DNA of 64,000 nt from Butyriboletus loyo (taxonomy: Eukaryota > Basidiomycota > Agaricomycetes > Boletales > Boletaceae). Shown here one piece after another: positions 12,243 through 21,846 of the stretch (position 1 is the first letter of the stretch; the number at the start of each line of letters is the position of its first letter). The notes beneath the pieces were generated by a model. It was not told the origin of the DNA. It did not search any database and saw only the letters and a program-made list of their open reading frames with translations. The stretch covers positions 62,001 to 126,000 of the forward strand of contig JBBPSI010000015.1 in assembly GCA_038093515.1 (NCBI GenBank). Direction: 5' to 3'. The translations under genes and the position numbers were made by a program.

Positions 12243-13585
12243 TCAAGAATTTGCCATACCTTGGACTGTCTTTAGATATGCACGAACGGCGCTCGGTGCG
12301 TCCTCCATGAGCGACGCCTCGCGTTCCCATGTCGCCTCGTCCTCAGCGTATCCCTCCCAGAGGACATAAAACTCTCGTACACCTTTCACTACCCGATGGT
12401 CATTGATAGCCTCCACCATAAACTTTTCCTGGACTTCTGCTTCAGCCTCTTCCTGAGATTTAATACGAAGGGCAAGCCGGGATTTGTGAGACCAGGCCCT
12501 TGGGAGACGCAGCTTTCCCAGTTTTCCACTCGGTCCGAATGGGCGACCTGGAGATACATTACTGCACTTGCGGATATACTTGTCTAATTCGCACAACGTG
12601 TGCTCGATGTCACAGAGCATCATGGGAAGGTGGTTGGGACCAACGCCGTTGAACTCGATACCCAAGCGCTCAAAGTGTTCGTACTGGCTGATCTGCATCC
12701 ATCGAACAATGTTAACTTCCACCGGGCGGGGGATGTTTTCGCTGAAGCACCTGTTTAGCCCCTTCCTGGACCCGGGACCCATCACAACGAAGTCATGCTC
12801 GGAAAAGTTAATGACATCGGAGTAGGACAAGTTCAGAACAAGCTGGTAAGCGGTAAAATCGCCTATGCTCTTGAACGTCCGCAGGTGCTCGAAGACGTCC
12901 GCCATATACTTTGCATTCCGCAGCTGGGCAGGCAATTCCCGCATCAGGACCTCCAAGAATGCCAGGTGATTCATGAAATTCTCCGCGAAACCTAGTTCGG
13001 GTGCTGGTTTCTGATATGCTCCCGTGTAGATGGAGATCCGCTTGTCGTACAAGTCACGGAGGACCCGCTCATAATCGGCGCGCTTGTAGGCCTTCCAGGT
13101 GAACGGCTTGATGTTGTCGCGCAGGGTCTCGTACGTCCTGATGCTAGTAAACGTGCTGAAGAGCACGATACGAAACGTGACTTCCTCGCGTCGCTGCGGA
13201 CCCTTTTCGATGACTTCCGTAACGATATACTGGCTGACGCGGTCGAGCACCCGGAAAGTATTGCAAAACTTGTAGTTTGCAAGAATGGGATCCGTCGTCC
13301 AGCTGTCGCAACGACGCGTCAGACGCGAAAACTGCAGCTTTCAGTTATATGATATACTCACGGAGGAGGTTGGTCCACGCGACGTTTTTCGTCGATGGCA
13401 TGCCTTTCGGCTGCCAACCGCCAAAAGGTGTCGAACACTGGTGTTAATCTGTATTCTATCTCACGGAGAGTGAGCGTCATTGGAGGTGGAGCTGCGTTGG
13501 CAAAATGGAGTTGGGAACCCATCTTGGGACGCTTGCTGGATCTCGACCCGTTACCGTCTTCGATGGCAGCAGCAGCACGTTTCAT
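12243..13585 (-). CDS. 5-hmdU DNA kinase/thymine-pyrophosphorylase-type helical domain fused to chromodomain
   Basis: Two exons (13585-13362 and 13302-12243) join in frame to 427 codons. The N-terminus carries a basic KRPK-type stretch (residues 13-22), a possible nuclear signal. Residues about 75-310 look like the all-helical domain of phage 5-hydroxymethyl-dU DNA kinases and alpha-glutamyl/putrescinyl-thymine pyrophosphorylases (Pfam HMUDK_hel, recalled, not searched): DPILANYKFCNTFRVLDRVS, then FKSIGDFTAYQLVLNLSYSD, then FVVMGPGSRKGLNRCF. Residues about 369-420 are a chromodomain (FMVEAINDHRVVKG, FYVLWEGYAEDEATWE), with the W and Y of the methyl-lysine cage visible. The known family acts on hypermodified thymine in phage DNA; a chromodomain would bring it to methylated histone. 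No partner enzyme (TET/JBP, glycosyltransferase) lies in this window. It is convergent with the permease gene. Confidence is high for the chromodomain and fair for the helical domain; the activity is unknown. Confidence 0.78.
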
Positions 13586-14328
13586 TGGTAAAGAGACGTT
13601 TGGAAGCTGTTTGGACGCGTTCAGTCAGTTAGAGCATGGGTACAAATGTGGGGATTGTCCTACAGAACGAACCGCCTGTTTCACAAAGAATGAAATGTCA
13701 AACCTTGCTAAGCGAAGCCAACGCTATAAAGTAAAAGTAGATGTACGTAACATTATTCATGTCGGCAACTTTACTAACCCGACACTAGTGTTGGGGGCAG
13801 GAGCAGGAATCAGGAATCGCAGGATTATTTCAAGGTCGAGTCTGCCAGCAAAATGGCAGATCTTGGCAAAATAATGTGGAGTCTACTTGAGATGGCATGG
13901 AATGTGTGGCAAAAGTATTTGAACTAAAGTACAGATGATACACCTGTTAAAAAAGAATGCCCACTACATACATTAGATGAGCAGAAGTAACAAAATCATG
14001 ATAAAGTACTCACCTCAGCTGCTGCTCTAAGGAGAGCAGAAATGACAGAGGGAGTCCAGAAATGAAGTAAAGAATATATAGATATGGGTGGCATGCAATC
14101 ACACTGAATCCAGTCCTCAAACGGACAGGCTAAGTAACGGAATGTGTCAAATGTCAAGGAAATGACAGTGGCAATGAAAGGTTGAATGACACACTTCCGG
14201 GGTTCCCTGTCAGTCATCCTTTGATGCGTTTACATGCTGTGCCCGGGTGTATTTTCTCGATTATAGACACTGATTCAAAATATGTCTGTTCAAGTCTGGG
14301 GTGTCCAGTCCATTTATCCCGTGCTTGG

Positions 14329-14410
14329 TCCGTTCAATCCAGATCCATTGTAGTCCGGAATAATCACGGATTAAATGAATGTGGTCCAGAAGGATCATGG
14401 ATTGGACGGA
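14329..14410. repeat. Imperfect fold-back repeat
   Basis: TCCGTTCAATCCAGATCC (14329-14346) is nearly the reverse complement of GGATCATGGATTGGACGGA (14392-14410), separated by 45 bp. The arms differ by one substitution and one single-base insertion. It may be a MITE remnant or hairpin. Confidence 0.7.
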
Positions 14411-14832
14411 TGTGGTTTGGGAGTCCTGTTGCGCGGGCGTAAGGGGGACTCCATCGCATCCCGTTTTGGCACTTGAGCGTCTTGCTCGATGATGGCAGGG
14501 GAGTTAGCTGGGTCGAACGCTGGCTCCGGCAGAAGAAATTCTTTGAAGCAGCGAGGCGAGACAGCATTACAGACGGTTTGTGGGGCATTGCATTGGGACA
14601 CTTCTCATGATCGAGTAAGTGTTTAAGTGGTTTGTTGTCTCGACCTTCAATCCGAGAGCCCGGTCTATTGAGAGAACAAGAGTTACCTTTGGATCTGTTG
14701 GATTTATTGTCGACCTTTTCAAATGGTCACTGAGAGCCCGTCTACCTGCTGGATTTTTCGACGTGGAAGTACAAGTATAAGCCACAAACTTACCGTTTAG
14801 ATTCCTGTATCTAGCATATATACTGCTGGCAG

Positions 14833-14855
14833 TACCGAATGACAATCATTCGGTA
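14833..14855. repeat. Perfect hairpin, 10-bp arms
   Basis: TACCGAATGA, loop CAA, TCATTCGGTA. The arms are exact reverse complements. No downstream T-run or other context explains it. Confidence 0.8.
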
Positions 14856-14999
14856 TTTCTACCTTTTGGTGTAACGGTCACGGTTGGCGGTTGGCCTGCT
14901 TACAGGAACTCCTGGAAGTCGTGGTCGACCAGGAGGGCAGCGAGCCAAGTCAAAAAATTGTTCATTTGCCTGGTAAACTTTTGGTATTCATGTCCTGCC

Positions 15000-17395
15000 A
15001 TGGCACTGCCGGCAATTGCCACAGGCGAAATGGCAACAACACTACCTGACGCACGCAGAATGGACGTCGGACAAGACAGACTTCGACATGTCCAACGTTA
15101 CGTTGAACGACAGAGGGCCTATTTGCCCACATATACCACCGAGCACCTTTTGAACCATCGCCACGGAACGCCATCCAAGCCCCTACAGAGTGACGGTGAA
15201 TTTGGATTCGACACTCCTGTTCTCCGTCCACGACGGGTGCCAGAGATCAACAGTCAATCCCAGCCCACGGTGCAAGCCGGATGGCGCAAGCCACGAGCGC
15301 GCGGAGCCGAACCAGAACCATCCCCAGACCTGGGCCCGGGACCACCTCCCGCTCCGCCCGGGGAAGCATCATCGAAAGTTCAAGACCCTGCTCTGGGAAA
15401 GAAGGACAAGCCGAGATCGAAGCGGAGGAAAGGTTCGACACCAATCGACACCGACAACGAACGGGCGGCCAGTAAGTCACTCTCATGTGCTTAGCACCAT
15501 TATCCCATTGGATGACTTGGTGTTCGAATACGCATAGGACTAGCGGATCGCCGAGAGCGCAAGAGGAAGAAACGTGCCATCGTAAATCCTCCGCAAAGGC
15601 ACGACGATGACAACGTGCTTGTTGTTGCGGTCTCCAAAAAAGGAAGAGCAAATGGTCAGAAAACGAAGAAGCCCGCCGCGTTGGCGCTCTTGTATGGGTT
15701 CTCCGCTACGAATGTCACAAAGGGCAGGCTCACGGTTGGTCGTTCAATGAACGTTGTGTTTTGTGCTCTTATGTATTTGAAAGCTGAAGCCGGCGCCTTC
15801 CCTTGGTGTTTTCAGCAAGGGGAGAGCATCAGGGAAAAAGAGAGTAACCTCAACGGGGAAGTATTGTAAGTGTCCTATTGATATGGTCAATAATACAGCG
15901 CTTATTTAGGGACTCAGCATCGAGGAACGAATCTTTCTCCGAATCCGCGTTTTTGAACAAGTCGAGTGAGCGGGTTGCCGACCATTCAAACATCGATGAT
16001 GATTCGGATGCTAGTTCGATTTCCTCGATTTCTAACCGCCCCATTCCCCAAGTTATTCGTACTACAAACCGTACAAAGCAGGATCGAAGCAAATGTACCG
16101 AAACCCCCGGTTCTGTGAAAACACCACAAGCGCCGACTCGAACAGCAGCCGAATCAGAGGTCTGGGACATCGAACAGCAGAGCAAGCTTCCCTCCTCTGC
16201 ACGCGATGTCTCGAGCGAGCCTGGAGCGAGGGGTTTTGCTCCCGTCGTCCTCGACCTCCGCGGGGCAGACTGGGCTGCTTCTGTCGACGTGACAAAGGAA
16301 CCCAAGGAGCGCCGCAACAGGGCCCAGACTCCGAGCTTGTCTGTTACTCGAAGTCGGTCAAGAGGACATTCCGCAGTCTGCAGTTCTCCGCTGCTCATAT
16401 CAAATAAGCATGATGAGCTTGGCATTCCCCACGCTGCGGATGAGGCTCCATCCATCCATCCATCCCACTCGGCATCTCAGGTAGGGCGCTGTGCTGCTAA
16501 CACCCAACCATCCGATTTACCCCTAGTAACATCCAAGTACTTCACCGAACGCAAGCCAACCTTGGTCCAGGAGTTCGCCGCGGGTCCCCCACAGACATCA
16601 AGATCGAATGTTGGTATCGATGTACTTGGTCCCCAAATCCCTGATCAAGACATCGAGGACGCCGCATTGGGTGTACAGACGATTCGCAGAGTGGCGTCGC
16701 CGATAAACTCGCTGATAAGCGTTCCGCAGCCCATGGTAGAGTTTCAAACCCCGTACGACATCGTTTCACTCGAGTTCCCGAGCGATGTTTCACCGTACGA
16801 CGATTGCTACGCGCGTGTGGATATTCCCCGAGAACCCCTGGAAGAAACATATCGTGGCTACGTCGAATCATCTGTCATGGGGACCCAAAGTGACTGGTCT
16901 ATTAGCGCCACGGAACATCACCATCTCCACCAAGACACGGCCTGGGATTGGTGCCGAACTTGGTATCCCTCGGCTAATTTGGCCACTGATGACGCAGAGG
17001 GTGTTCCCATGGATGATTTCGAAGGTCTGTATGATCCATTGGGGCGGGAATACGAGGAGGACCTCGGCGAGCGGGGATCGGCTGCGGAATCTTGTTTTTT
17101 CGAGACTCAGGCTGAGTACGATTCTGGAGAAGGACGTTTTTCCGAACAGTGGTGTTGTATGGCTTTGACCGGACAAGATTTTTCCGTGTGCGAGGATGAG
17201 GCCGTCGCTGGGTCAATTTGTTACAGCGAAGAAAGCTTGCGCGATGGAGAGGACGTGCCAGGCTTTTTGGAGGGACAAGCACTGTTACTTGGTGATTCAG
17301 AGAGGCCATGGTGTGTCGGGTTGTCGGGACTGGTTCAGGCAGAGATGGACGTTGCAAGTCGACTGCGGGATCACTGGCGCCCACGGCGGCTTTGA
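15000..17395 (+). CDS. Hypothetical, disordered Ser/Glu/Arg-rich protein
   Basis: I do not recognise a domain of known function. The likely start is ATG 15000 (MALPAIATGEMATTLP); ATG 15030 is an alternative. The first part is Pro/Arg-rich and low in complexity. After an intron (GTAAGT at 15472) comes a basic patch, LADRRERKRKKRAIVN, and a block ALALLYGFSATNVTKGRLT followed, after another intron, by LGVFSKGRASG; this pair looks conserved and recalls uncharacterised agaricomycete proteins. The long last exon (about 15910-17395) is rich in Ser, Glu and Asp and acidic towards its end. The splice joining the GVFSKGRASG exon to the last exon did not resolve cleanly in frame, so the model there is uncertain. 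It may be nuclear, given the basic cluster. Confidence 0.65.
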
Positions 17396-17473
17396 GAGAT
17401 GGACAGTTATAAATTGGCGGGGCATGAGTACAGTACAGTTTACGAGCTAGATGTTAGACTGGATATAAAACGG

Positions 17474-18185
17474 CTACATTCTGTGAATGACCCTTCCGCG
17501 CTGGTCAACTTCTCTACCGTGTTCATCAAGATAGCGCCTATTGTCAACGGCGCCAAAGCACCAAGGCCCTGTGCGGGTGTTGCTGTTACCGTGGTGTCTG
17601 GAGTCATCTCTGAAGCCAGAGAAAGAATTATGACGCTTGCGACTTTCGTCTCTGTAGGGGCGCTGAAGAACGTGATGGTCGGAACGATCCGTGCCAAAGA
17701 AGTGGCGGATGCGATCGCCGATAGATGGGGTGCGCTCGCGCGGTGTGTGATAACCCTGGGCGTAGGCGTGGGCGTGGGAGTGGGAATGAGAGTGGGCGGG
17801 GTGGGAATGCTGAGGATGGGGATAGTGGGGGAGCTGATGAGACGAGTGAGAGGGGTGGTGATGGGAAGAGTGTGAGGTGTGGCGATGGGCAGAGGGTGAG
17901 CGATGCTGATGATCGGGGTGATAATGGGCCGATTCCTGTCCAAGCAGGTGAGGAGGTACGCAAGGCAAAGGAGAAGAGACATACGCTGTGGACGTGGCTT
18001 ACGTTGGGTGGATATACAGCATGGTCATGGTGACCGGAATGGCTGTGAGAGCGGTGGTGGGAGTGTCTGCTGTTGCTCCTCGAGCGGTGAGCGGGCACGG
18101 CGAGATAGTGGGAGTGTGTGGTCGGGGAGTAGGAGGAGTGTGCGGTCGGGGAGTAGGAGGAGTGTGATGGGAAGGGATAAGCCAT
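17474..18185 (-). CDS. His/Ser-rich hypothetical protein
   Basis: Function unknown. The start ATG at 18185-18183 gives MAYPFPSHSSYSPTAHSSYS; exon 1 ends at YPPN with a GTAAGC donor (about 18003), and exon 2 resumes at ESAHYHPDHQH (about 17950). The middle is a long run of His-Ser/Pro/Ala dipeptides. The C-terminus has a short ordered-looking motif, GDRIRHFFGTD, then RRYLDEHGREVDQRGRVIHR and the stop at 17474-17476. A closing pattern like YxDxxGREVDxRGRxI occurs in basidiomycete His-rich hypotheticals I recall. Metal binding is possible because of the histidines but is not shown. The N-terminal coding region contains a 24-bp tandem repeat. It is divergent from the DUF1640 gene and shares its 91-bp promoter. 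Confidence 0.7.
18121..18168 (-). repeat. 24-bp coding tandem repeat, two copies
   Basis: Two adjacent 24-bp units at 18121-18144 and 18145-18168 differ only in the last two bases. They encode the duplicated SSYSPT(A/T)H octapeptide in the His-rich protein and keep frame. Confidence 0.8.
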
Positions 18186-18276
18186 GTTAAATGACGGACT
18201 TGATTGATCCAATCATATATAGCCTTATTTACACTGCATCGGATCGGTACTCGGATCCGACGCTTCTGCTTGGACG
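18186..18276. promoter_or_regulatory. Shared divergent promoter (91 bp)
   Basis: This lies between the starts of the His-rich gene (minus) and the DUF1640 gene (plus). It holds a CCAAT pentamer at 18209-18213 and a TATATA stretch at 18216-18221. Confidence 0.55.
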
Positions 18277-19227
18277 ATGAATCGAGTTGGCTGGTCGCGC
18301 ATCTTCGTCCGACTCCAGCACGACAAAACCCCCATCGCTCGTCCCCCCGTCCCCTCTCGCCCTCCCCCGCCCTACACCGCACCCCCATTCCACACCCATG
18401 TCTTCTTTCTCGCTCTCGAGCGCTCATTCCCGACCCCCACAGCCCGCAGCCTCATGCGTGCTACTCGCGCTCTCCTCGTCGACCGCATCGGCAGGGTGAA
18501 ACGCGACGGCCTCACCGCCAAAGACCTCGACAACGTGCGTGCTCCTCTCCCCCGTCCCACCCTGCCTACCCACTCCCATTAGCAAGCATACCTCTTCCGC
18601 GCCGCATTATCCGAAATGAGAGCAGAGCAGGGTGCTCTTTCGCGAAACGAAAGCGCTGCCATCCGTACCATCATCGCCGCACATCGTAGAGAAGTCGACA
18701 GGCTCGACGTCAAGATGAAGGAAGATCTCGGAAACCTCAAACACGAGTCTGTTCATCTCACCTTCTTTCCTCGTCCCTGTTCGACCCACATTTCAGGATT
18801 CAAATGGAGCTCGATACCCGCAAGAACGAAAGCAAGTCTGATTTCAAGCAGCAGAGCATCGCTATCGAGGTTTGTCCACCCCTTTGTCCCACTTCCCGTC
18901 CTGATCTCGCCTCGGGCCGTGGGAGCAGGAACTCTTGAACAAGGCCATCGTCGAACTCGGTGACCTCCGCGCGAGCATGGAAGAAGTAAAGTGGAACAAC
19001 ATGCGCAAAGCAGTCGGTGATTATCCTACCTTCCTCTCGCCTTGCCTTGCCTCATCCTTCATCTCTAAGCCGCACTCGGCGCCTTCCTGGTTCTCATCAT
19101 CGTCTCCATGGAATTGTACGAGTTCAACAGACAAAGCGCCCCACCCTCTCGACACTCGCCCCCTACCCATATCTACCCGCCAGAAGCAGCCGATGACGAG
19201 ATATCCCAGAAGATATCCCGTTCGTAG
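18277..19227 (+). CDS. FMP32: Mitochondrial coiled-coil protein, DUF1640 (Fmp32/MCUR1-CCDC90 family)
   Basis: Family members are inner mitochondrial membrane proteins with a long coiled coil; yeast Fmp32 helps cytochrome oxidase assembly or proline metabolism, and animal MCUR1 modulates the calcium uniporter. The ATG at 18277 begins an Arg/Pro-rich leader suited to mitochondrial import. The exons then give [54 protein letters not shown], the coiled coil [20 protein letters not shown] and [20 protein letters not shown], and near the C-terminus one membrane helix, [17 protein letters not shown]. The stop is TAG 19225-19227. At least four introns are needed. Domain order matches the family. Confidence 0.82.
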
Positions 19228-19328
19228 CATTCCTCCTATTTAGAATCCATATGTACTCTACACCCAGTAATCAGATCTCAATTGACATTTAATTGGTACA
19301 GGCAGACGATCTATTGGGTCCACCACAG

Positions 19329-19951
19329 TCACTCGACCTTGAGCTTCGACAACTTGTCCGTAACCTCATCCTCGCCTTGAGTTGGCTCTGATGCGGTAGC
19401 CCCATTTGGCTCGTGTGTGCCCTCCTTGGTCGCGACGCTCGATCCACCGTCCGTGTTGGGAGCGGGTGTCCTTGTCGTTGCAGCCTGTGCACCGGTGCCG
19501 CTACTCTCACCATCTTCCTCATCCTCCCAACTATCTTTCACCGCTTCCGACTTTGCCGCTACCTTCCTTGCCCTTTGATTGGCCCGCTTTTTTGCGTTCT
19601 TGTTTGGGGGTGGAGCACTGGCCCCTTTCGCTTTCTGTTGCGATTCCGAGGAGGGTGCAACCCAGCCCAGGATATGCCCCTTGGGAAGGGTTGTGGCATC
19701 CATGGCCTGTTGACGTGTACCACGGAAGCGTGAAATATCCTCCTGAGGTGTGAATCCAGGTCGGATCTTAATTTGCTTGCGCAAGCTGGGCAGCATTGCC
19801 AGATGAGCAAACGGGCTCGTGTCCAATGTCACAAGCAAGCCACGCACGATCCATCCAGTCGCTTCGACTCGGGGATGACCCGCTCGAGTGTTCGTGGGTC
19901 TACTGCGATCCCGGCCGCAGATTGTTGTGGAATGACAGGAGGTCTTGACAT
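19329..19951 (-). CDS. PYM1: PYM (partner of Y14 and Mago) homologue
   Basis: PYM binds the Mago-Y14 heterodimer and removes exon-junction complexes from mRNA during translation. The start ATG (19951-19949) opens [19 protein letters not shown], then [16 protein letters not shown], the typical Mago-binding N-terminus. A short intron leads to [20 protein letters not shown] and a [13 protein letters not shown] block. The rest is a charged, Lys/Ala/Glu-rich tail with [13 protein letters not shown], as expected for the ribosome-binding half, ending DKLSKLKVE at 19331-19329. The length (about 185 residues) is normal. In an intron-dense genome like this one a working EJC recycling factor is expected. 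It is divergent from GPN3, with 87 bp between the starts. Confidence 0.88.
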
Positions 19952-20038
19952 GGTACGACGAGTCGTCCTGATGGCACTGCCAGCACATGCGAGTTCGGAG
20001 TTACAATACATCTTATCTCGTCCTCCTCGTCGTGTGCG

Positions 20039-21168
20039 ATGCGCTACGCTGTCTTCGTCACTGGCCCAGCTGGAGCCGGGAAATCTACGTTCTGCACCTC
20101 CTTCGCCACCCATCTTCGAGTGTCCAGGCGCACCGCCCACATCGTCAACCTCGACCCCGCCGCAACGGGAGACGCGTTCGAGTATGAGCCTGCCATCGAC
20201 ATCAGGGAACTCGTCACTCTTGAAGACGTCATGACAGAGATGGGAATGGGTCCGAACGGTGGTCTCGTGTATTGCTTTGAGTGAGTGAGTATGTCCTCGC
20301 GGCGTTTGCTGGGCGTGTGCTCATTCTGCGAACAGATATCTCTTGGAAAACATGGACTGGCTCGAGGAAGAGCTGGGTGGATTTGATGATGACTACCTCA
20401 TTATCGATTTCCCTGGTTCGTGCCCTCCCTCGTCCTAACAGTCGCGAGCTCATGCACACCAGGCCAAATTGAGTTATACACACATCACCCATTCCTCCCC
20501 TCTCTCGCTCGCAATTTGCAGCGGATGGGCATAAGGACCTGCGCCGCGTACCTCATCGACTCTCAATTCATGGAAGACCGCTACAAATTCTTCAGGTGCT
20601 TCATTCCATGCCTTCCTTGCCTCTCCTGACCTCCTTTGCCAGTGGTGTCCTCTCCGCCATGTCTGCCATGGTAAACCTCGAGGTCCCATGGATAAACATC
20701 ATGTCAAAAATGGATCTCGTCTCGCCGTCCCCTTCCTCTGATACCACTCAACCGCGGAACGGTAAACGTGCGCGTCGGGATATCGCACGGTATCTCGATC
20801 CCGATCCACTCTTGCTCGCAAATGCACGCGATGGACACGATAAAGTATCGGAAAGAGAGAACAGCCGGTTTCATGAACTGAATAGGGCGATCGTCCAGCT
20901 GGTACGAAGCTCCTCTTTTCCCACTCTCGTGCGGTATTGATGGTTTATCAGATCGAGGACCACCCTCTTGTTTCTTTCTTGCCTCTTGACCTCACGTCGA
21001 CCGACTCGCTTGAAAATATTGTCAGTCATATAGATTTCACGATGCAATATGGCGAGGATGAGGAACCAAAAGAGGTACGCTTTTCGAATGCTTGCAAGAG
21101 GTTCGGTGCTGAGTGACGCGAAACAGCCACGCGACTTGGACGAGGGTGATTTTGCGGACATGGAGTGA
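20039..21168 (+). CDS. GPN3: GPN-loop GTPase 3
   Basis: GPN3 with GPN1 is needed for nuclear import and assembly of RNA polymerase II. The ATG at 20039 is followed at once by the P-loop [14 protein letters not shown], then [40 protein letters not shown] (the Gly-Pro-Asn loop sits in the last five residues), [35 protein letters not shown], a strongly conserved [18 protein letters not shown] block and [10 protein letters not shown] (the G4 NKxD equivalent). Exons end with [17 protein letters not shown] and the acidic tail [14 protein letters not shown] at 21166-21168. About six introns are needed. Only 66 bp separate its stop from the next start. Confidence 0.94.
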
Positions 21169-21234
21169 TTGGGAAATGTCTAATCTAGTTGTAGTTGTAA
21201 TCTTGGGCTTTCGTGCTCGTAACACATCTTGCGC

Positions 21235-21846
21235 ATGACCATCCACGGCATTGGCGTCGACCTCTTACATGTCCCGCGCATGGCCGCGTTGGTCAACCGG
21301 AGAGGAGCAACGAGGATTGCCTCACGTATCCTCAGTCCATCAGAACGAAGCACTTTTTGTCCACTCCGGCCAGAAAGCGTGGACGAACAAGGGACATGTA
21401 TGCTCGCTACGACGCGATTCTTGGGTGTGCGGTATGTACTCCCCCTCGCTGTCTCTAGCTTCAAACTTTTGAACGGCCACAGGTGGGCGGTGAAAGAGGC
21501 AGCCTACAAGGCATTGTATCCACTCAAACCGACGTGGAAGGACCTCACTTACACCACGTTTGATCCTCAGACGGGGTCCAAGCCCGCACTGGTCTTCCAT
21601 CCCAACGGTGGCAACGTCTCAGACCAACGCCCGAGATTACACGTGTCTGTCAGCCACGACGGAGAGTACATCCTTGCACACGTCGTCGCCGAACATGTGG
21701 CCTGTACAGTCGCATCGTCATCAACGTTAATGTACAGTGCTCGTCAATCTACGTTATCTCGCTGGACGGTCGCTCGGGCCACCAGTCAGGCCACCAAGGC
21801 TCCACTTTCCACCTTGCTCCGTCTGCGCCGTTGGCTTCGTCTGTAA
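21235..21846 (+). CDS. PPT2: 4'-phosphopantetheinyl transferase (AcpS type, mitochondrial Ppt2-like)
   Basis: The enzyme transfers 4'-phosphopantetheine from CoA to an acyl carrier protein; in yeast Ppt2 serves the mitochondrial type II fatty-acid pathway. The ATG at 21235 gives [16 protein letters not shown] with the first Mg-binding aspartate in [16 protein letters not shown] follows, then [16 protein letters not shown], joined across an intron (GTATGT at about 21432, CAG at about 21481) and carrying the catalytic KEAxYK. The end of the domain is [19 protein letters not shown]. About 50 residues beyond this have no family match and run antisense to the CAF17 3' end, so the true stop may be earlier through splicing, or the genes overlap by 98 bp. 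Confidence 0.86.
   Translation: MTIHGIGVDLLHVPRMAALVNRRGATRIASRILSPSERSTFCPLRPESVDEQGTCMLATTRFLGVRYVLPLAVSSFKLLNGHRWAVKEAAYKALYPLKPTWKDLTYTTFDPQTGSKPALVFHPNGGNVSDQRPRLHVSVSHDGEYILAHVVAEHVACTVASSSTLMYSARQSTLSRWTVARATSQATKAPLSTLLRLRRWLRL

Larger units (their letters stand above)
13586..14999. other. Gene-poor stretch, 1.4 kb
   Basis: No conserved coding block was found on either strand; the open frames are short and of random composition. Two small inverted repeats lie here (14329-14410 and 14833-14855), as might be left by MITE-like elements. The right end should contain the promoter of the gene starting at 15000. Confidence 0.45.

Noticed and set aside
15850..16455. 201-codon minus-strand open frame
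   Set aside because: It is antisense to the long last exon of the plus-strand hypothetical gene and shows no family block or intron logic; a shadow frame.
17725..18033. Gly/Arg-rich plus-strand frame
   Set aside because: It is the complement of the His/Ser-rich coding repeats; its Gly-rich composition follows from that.
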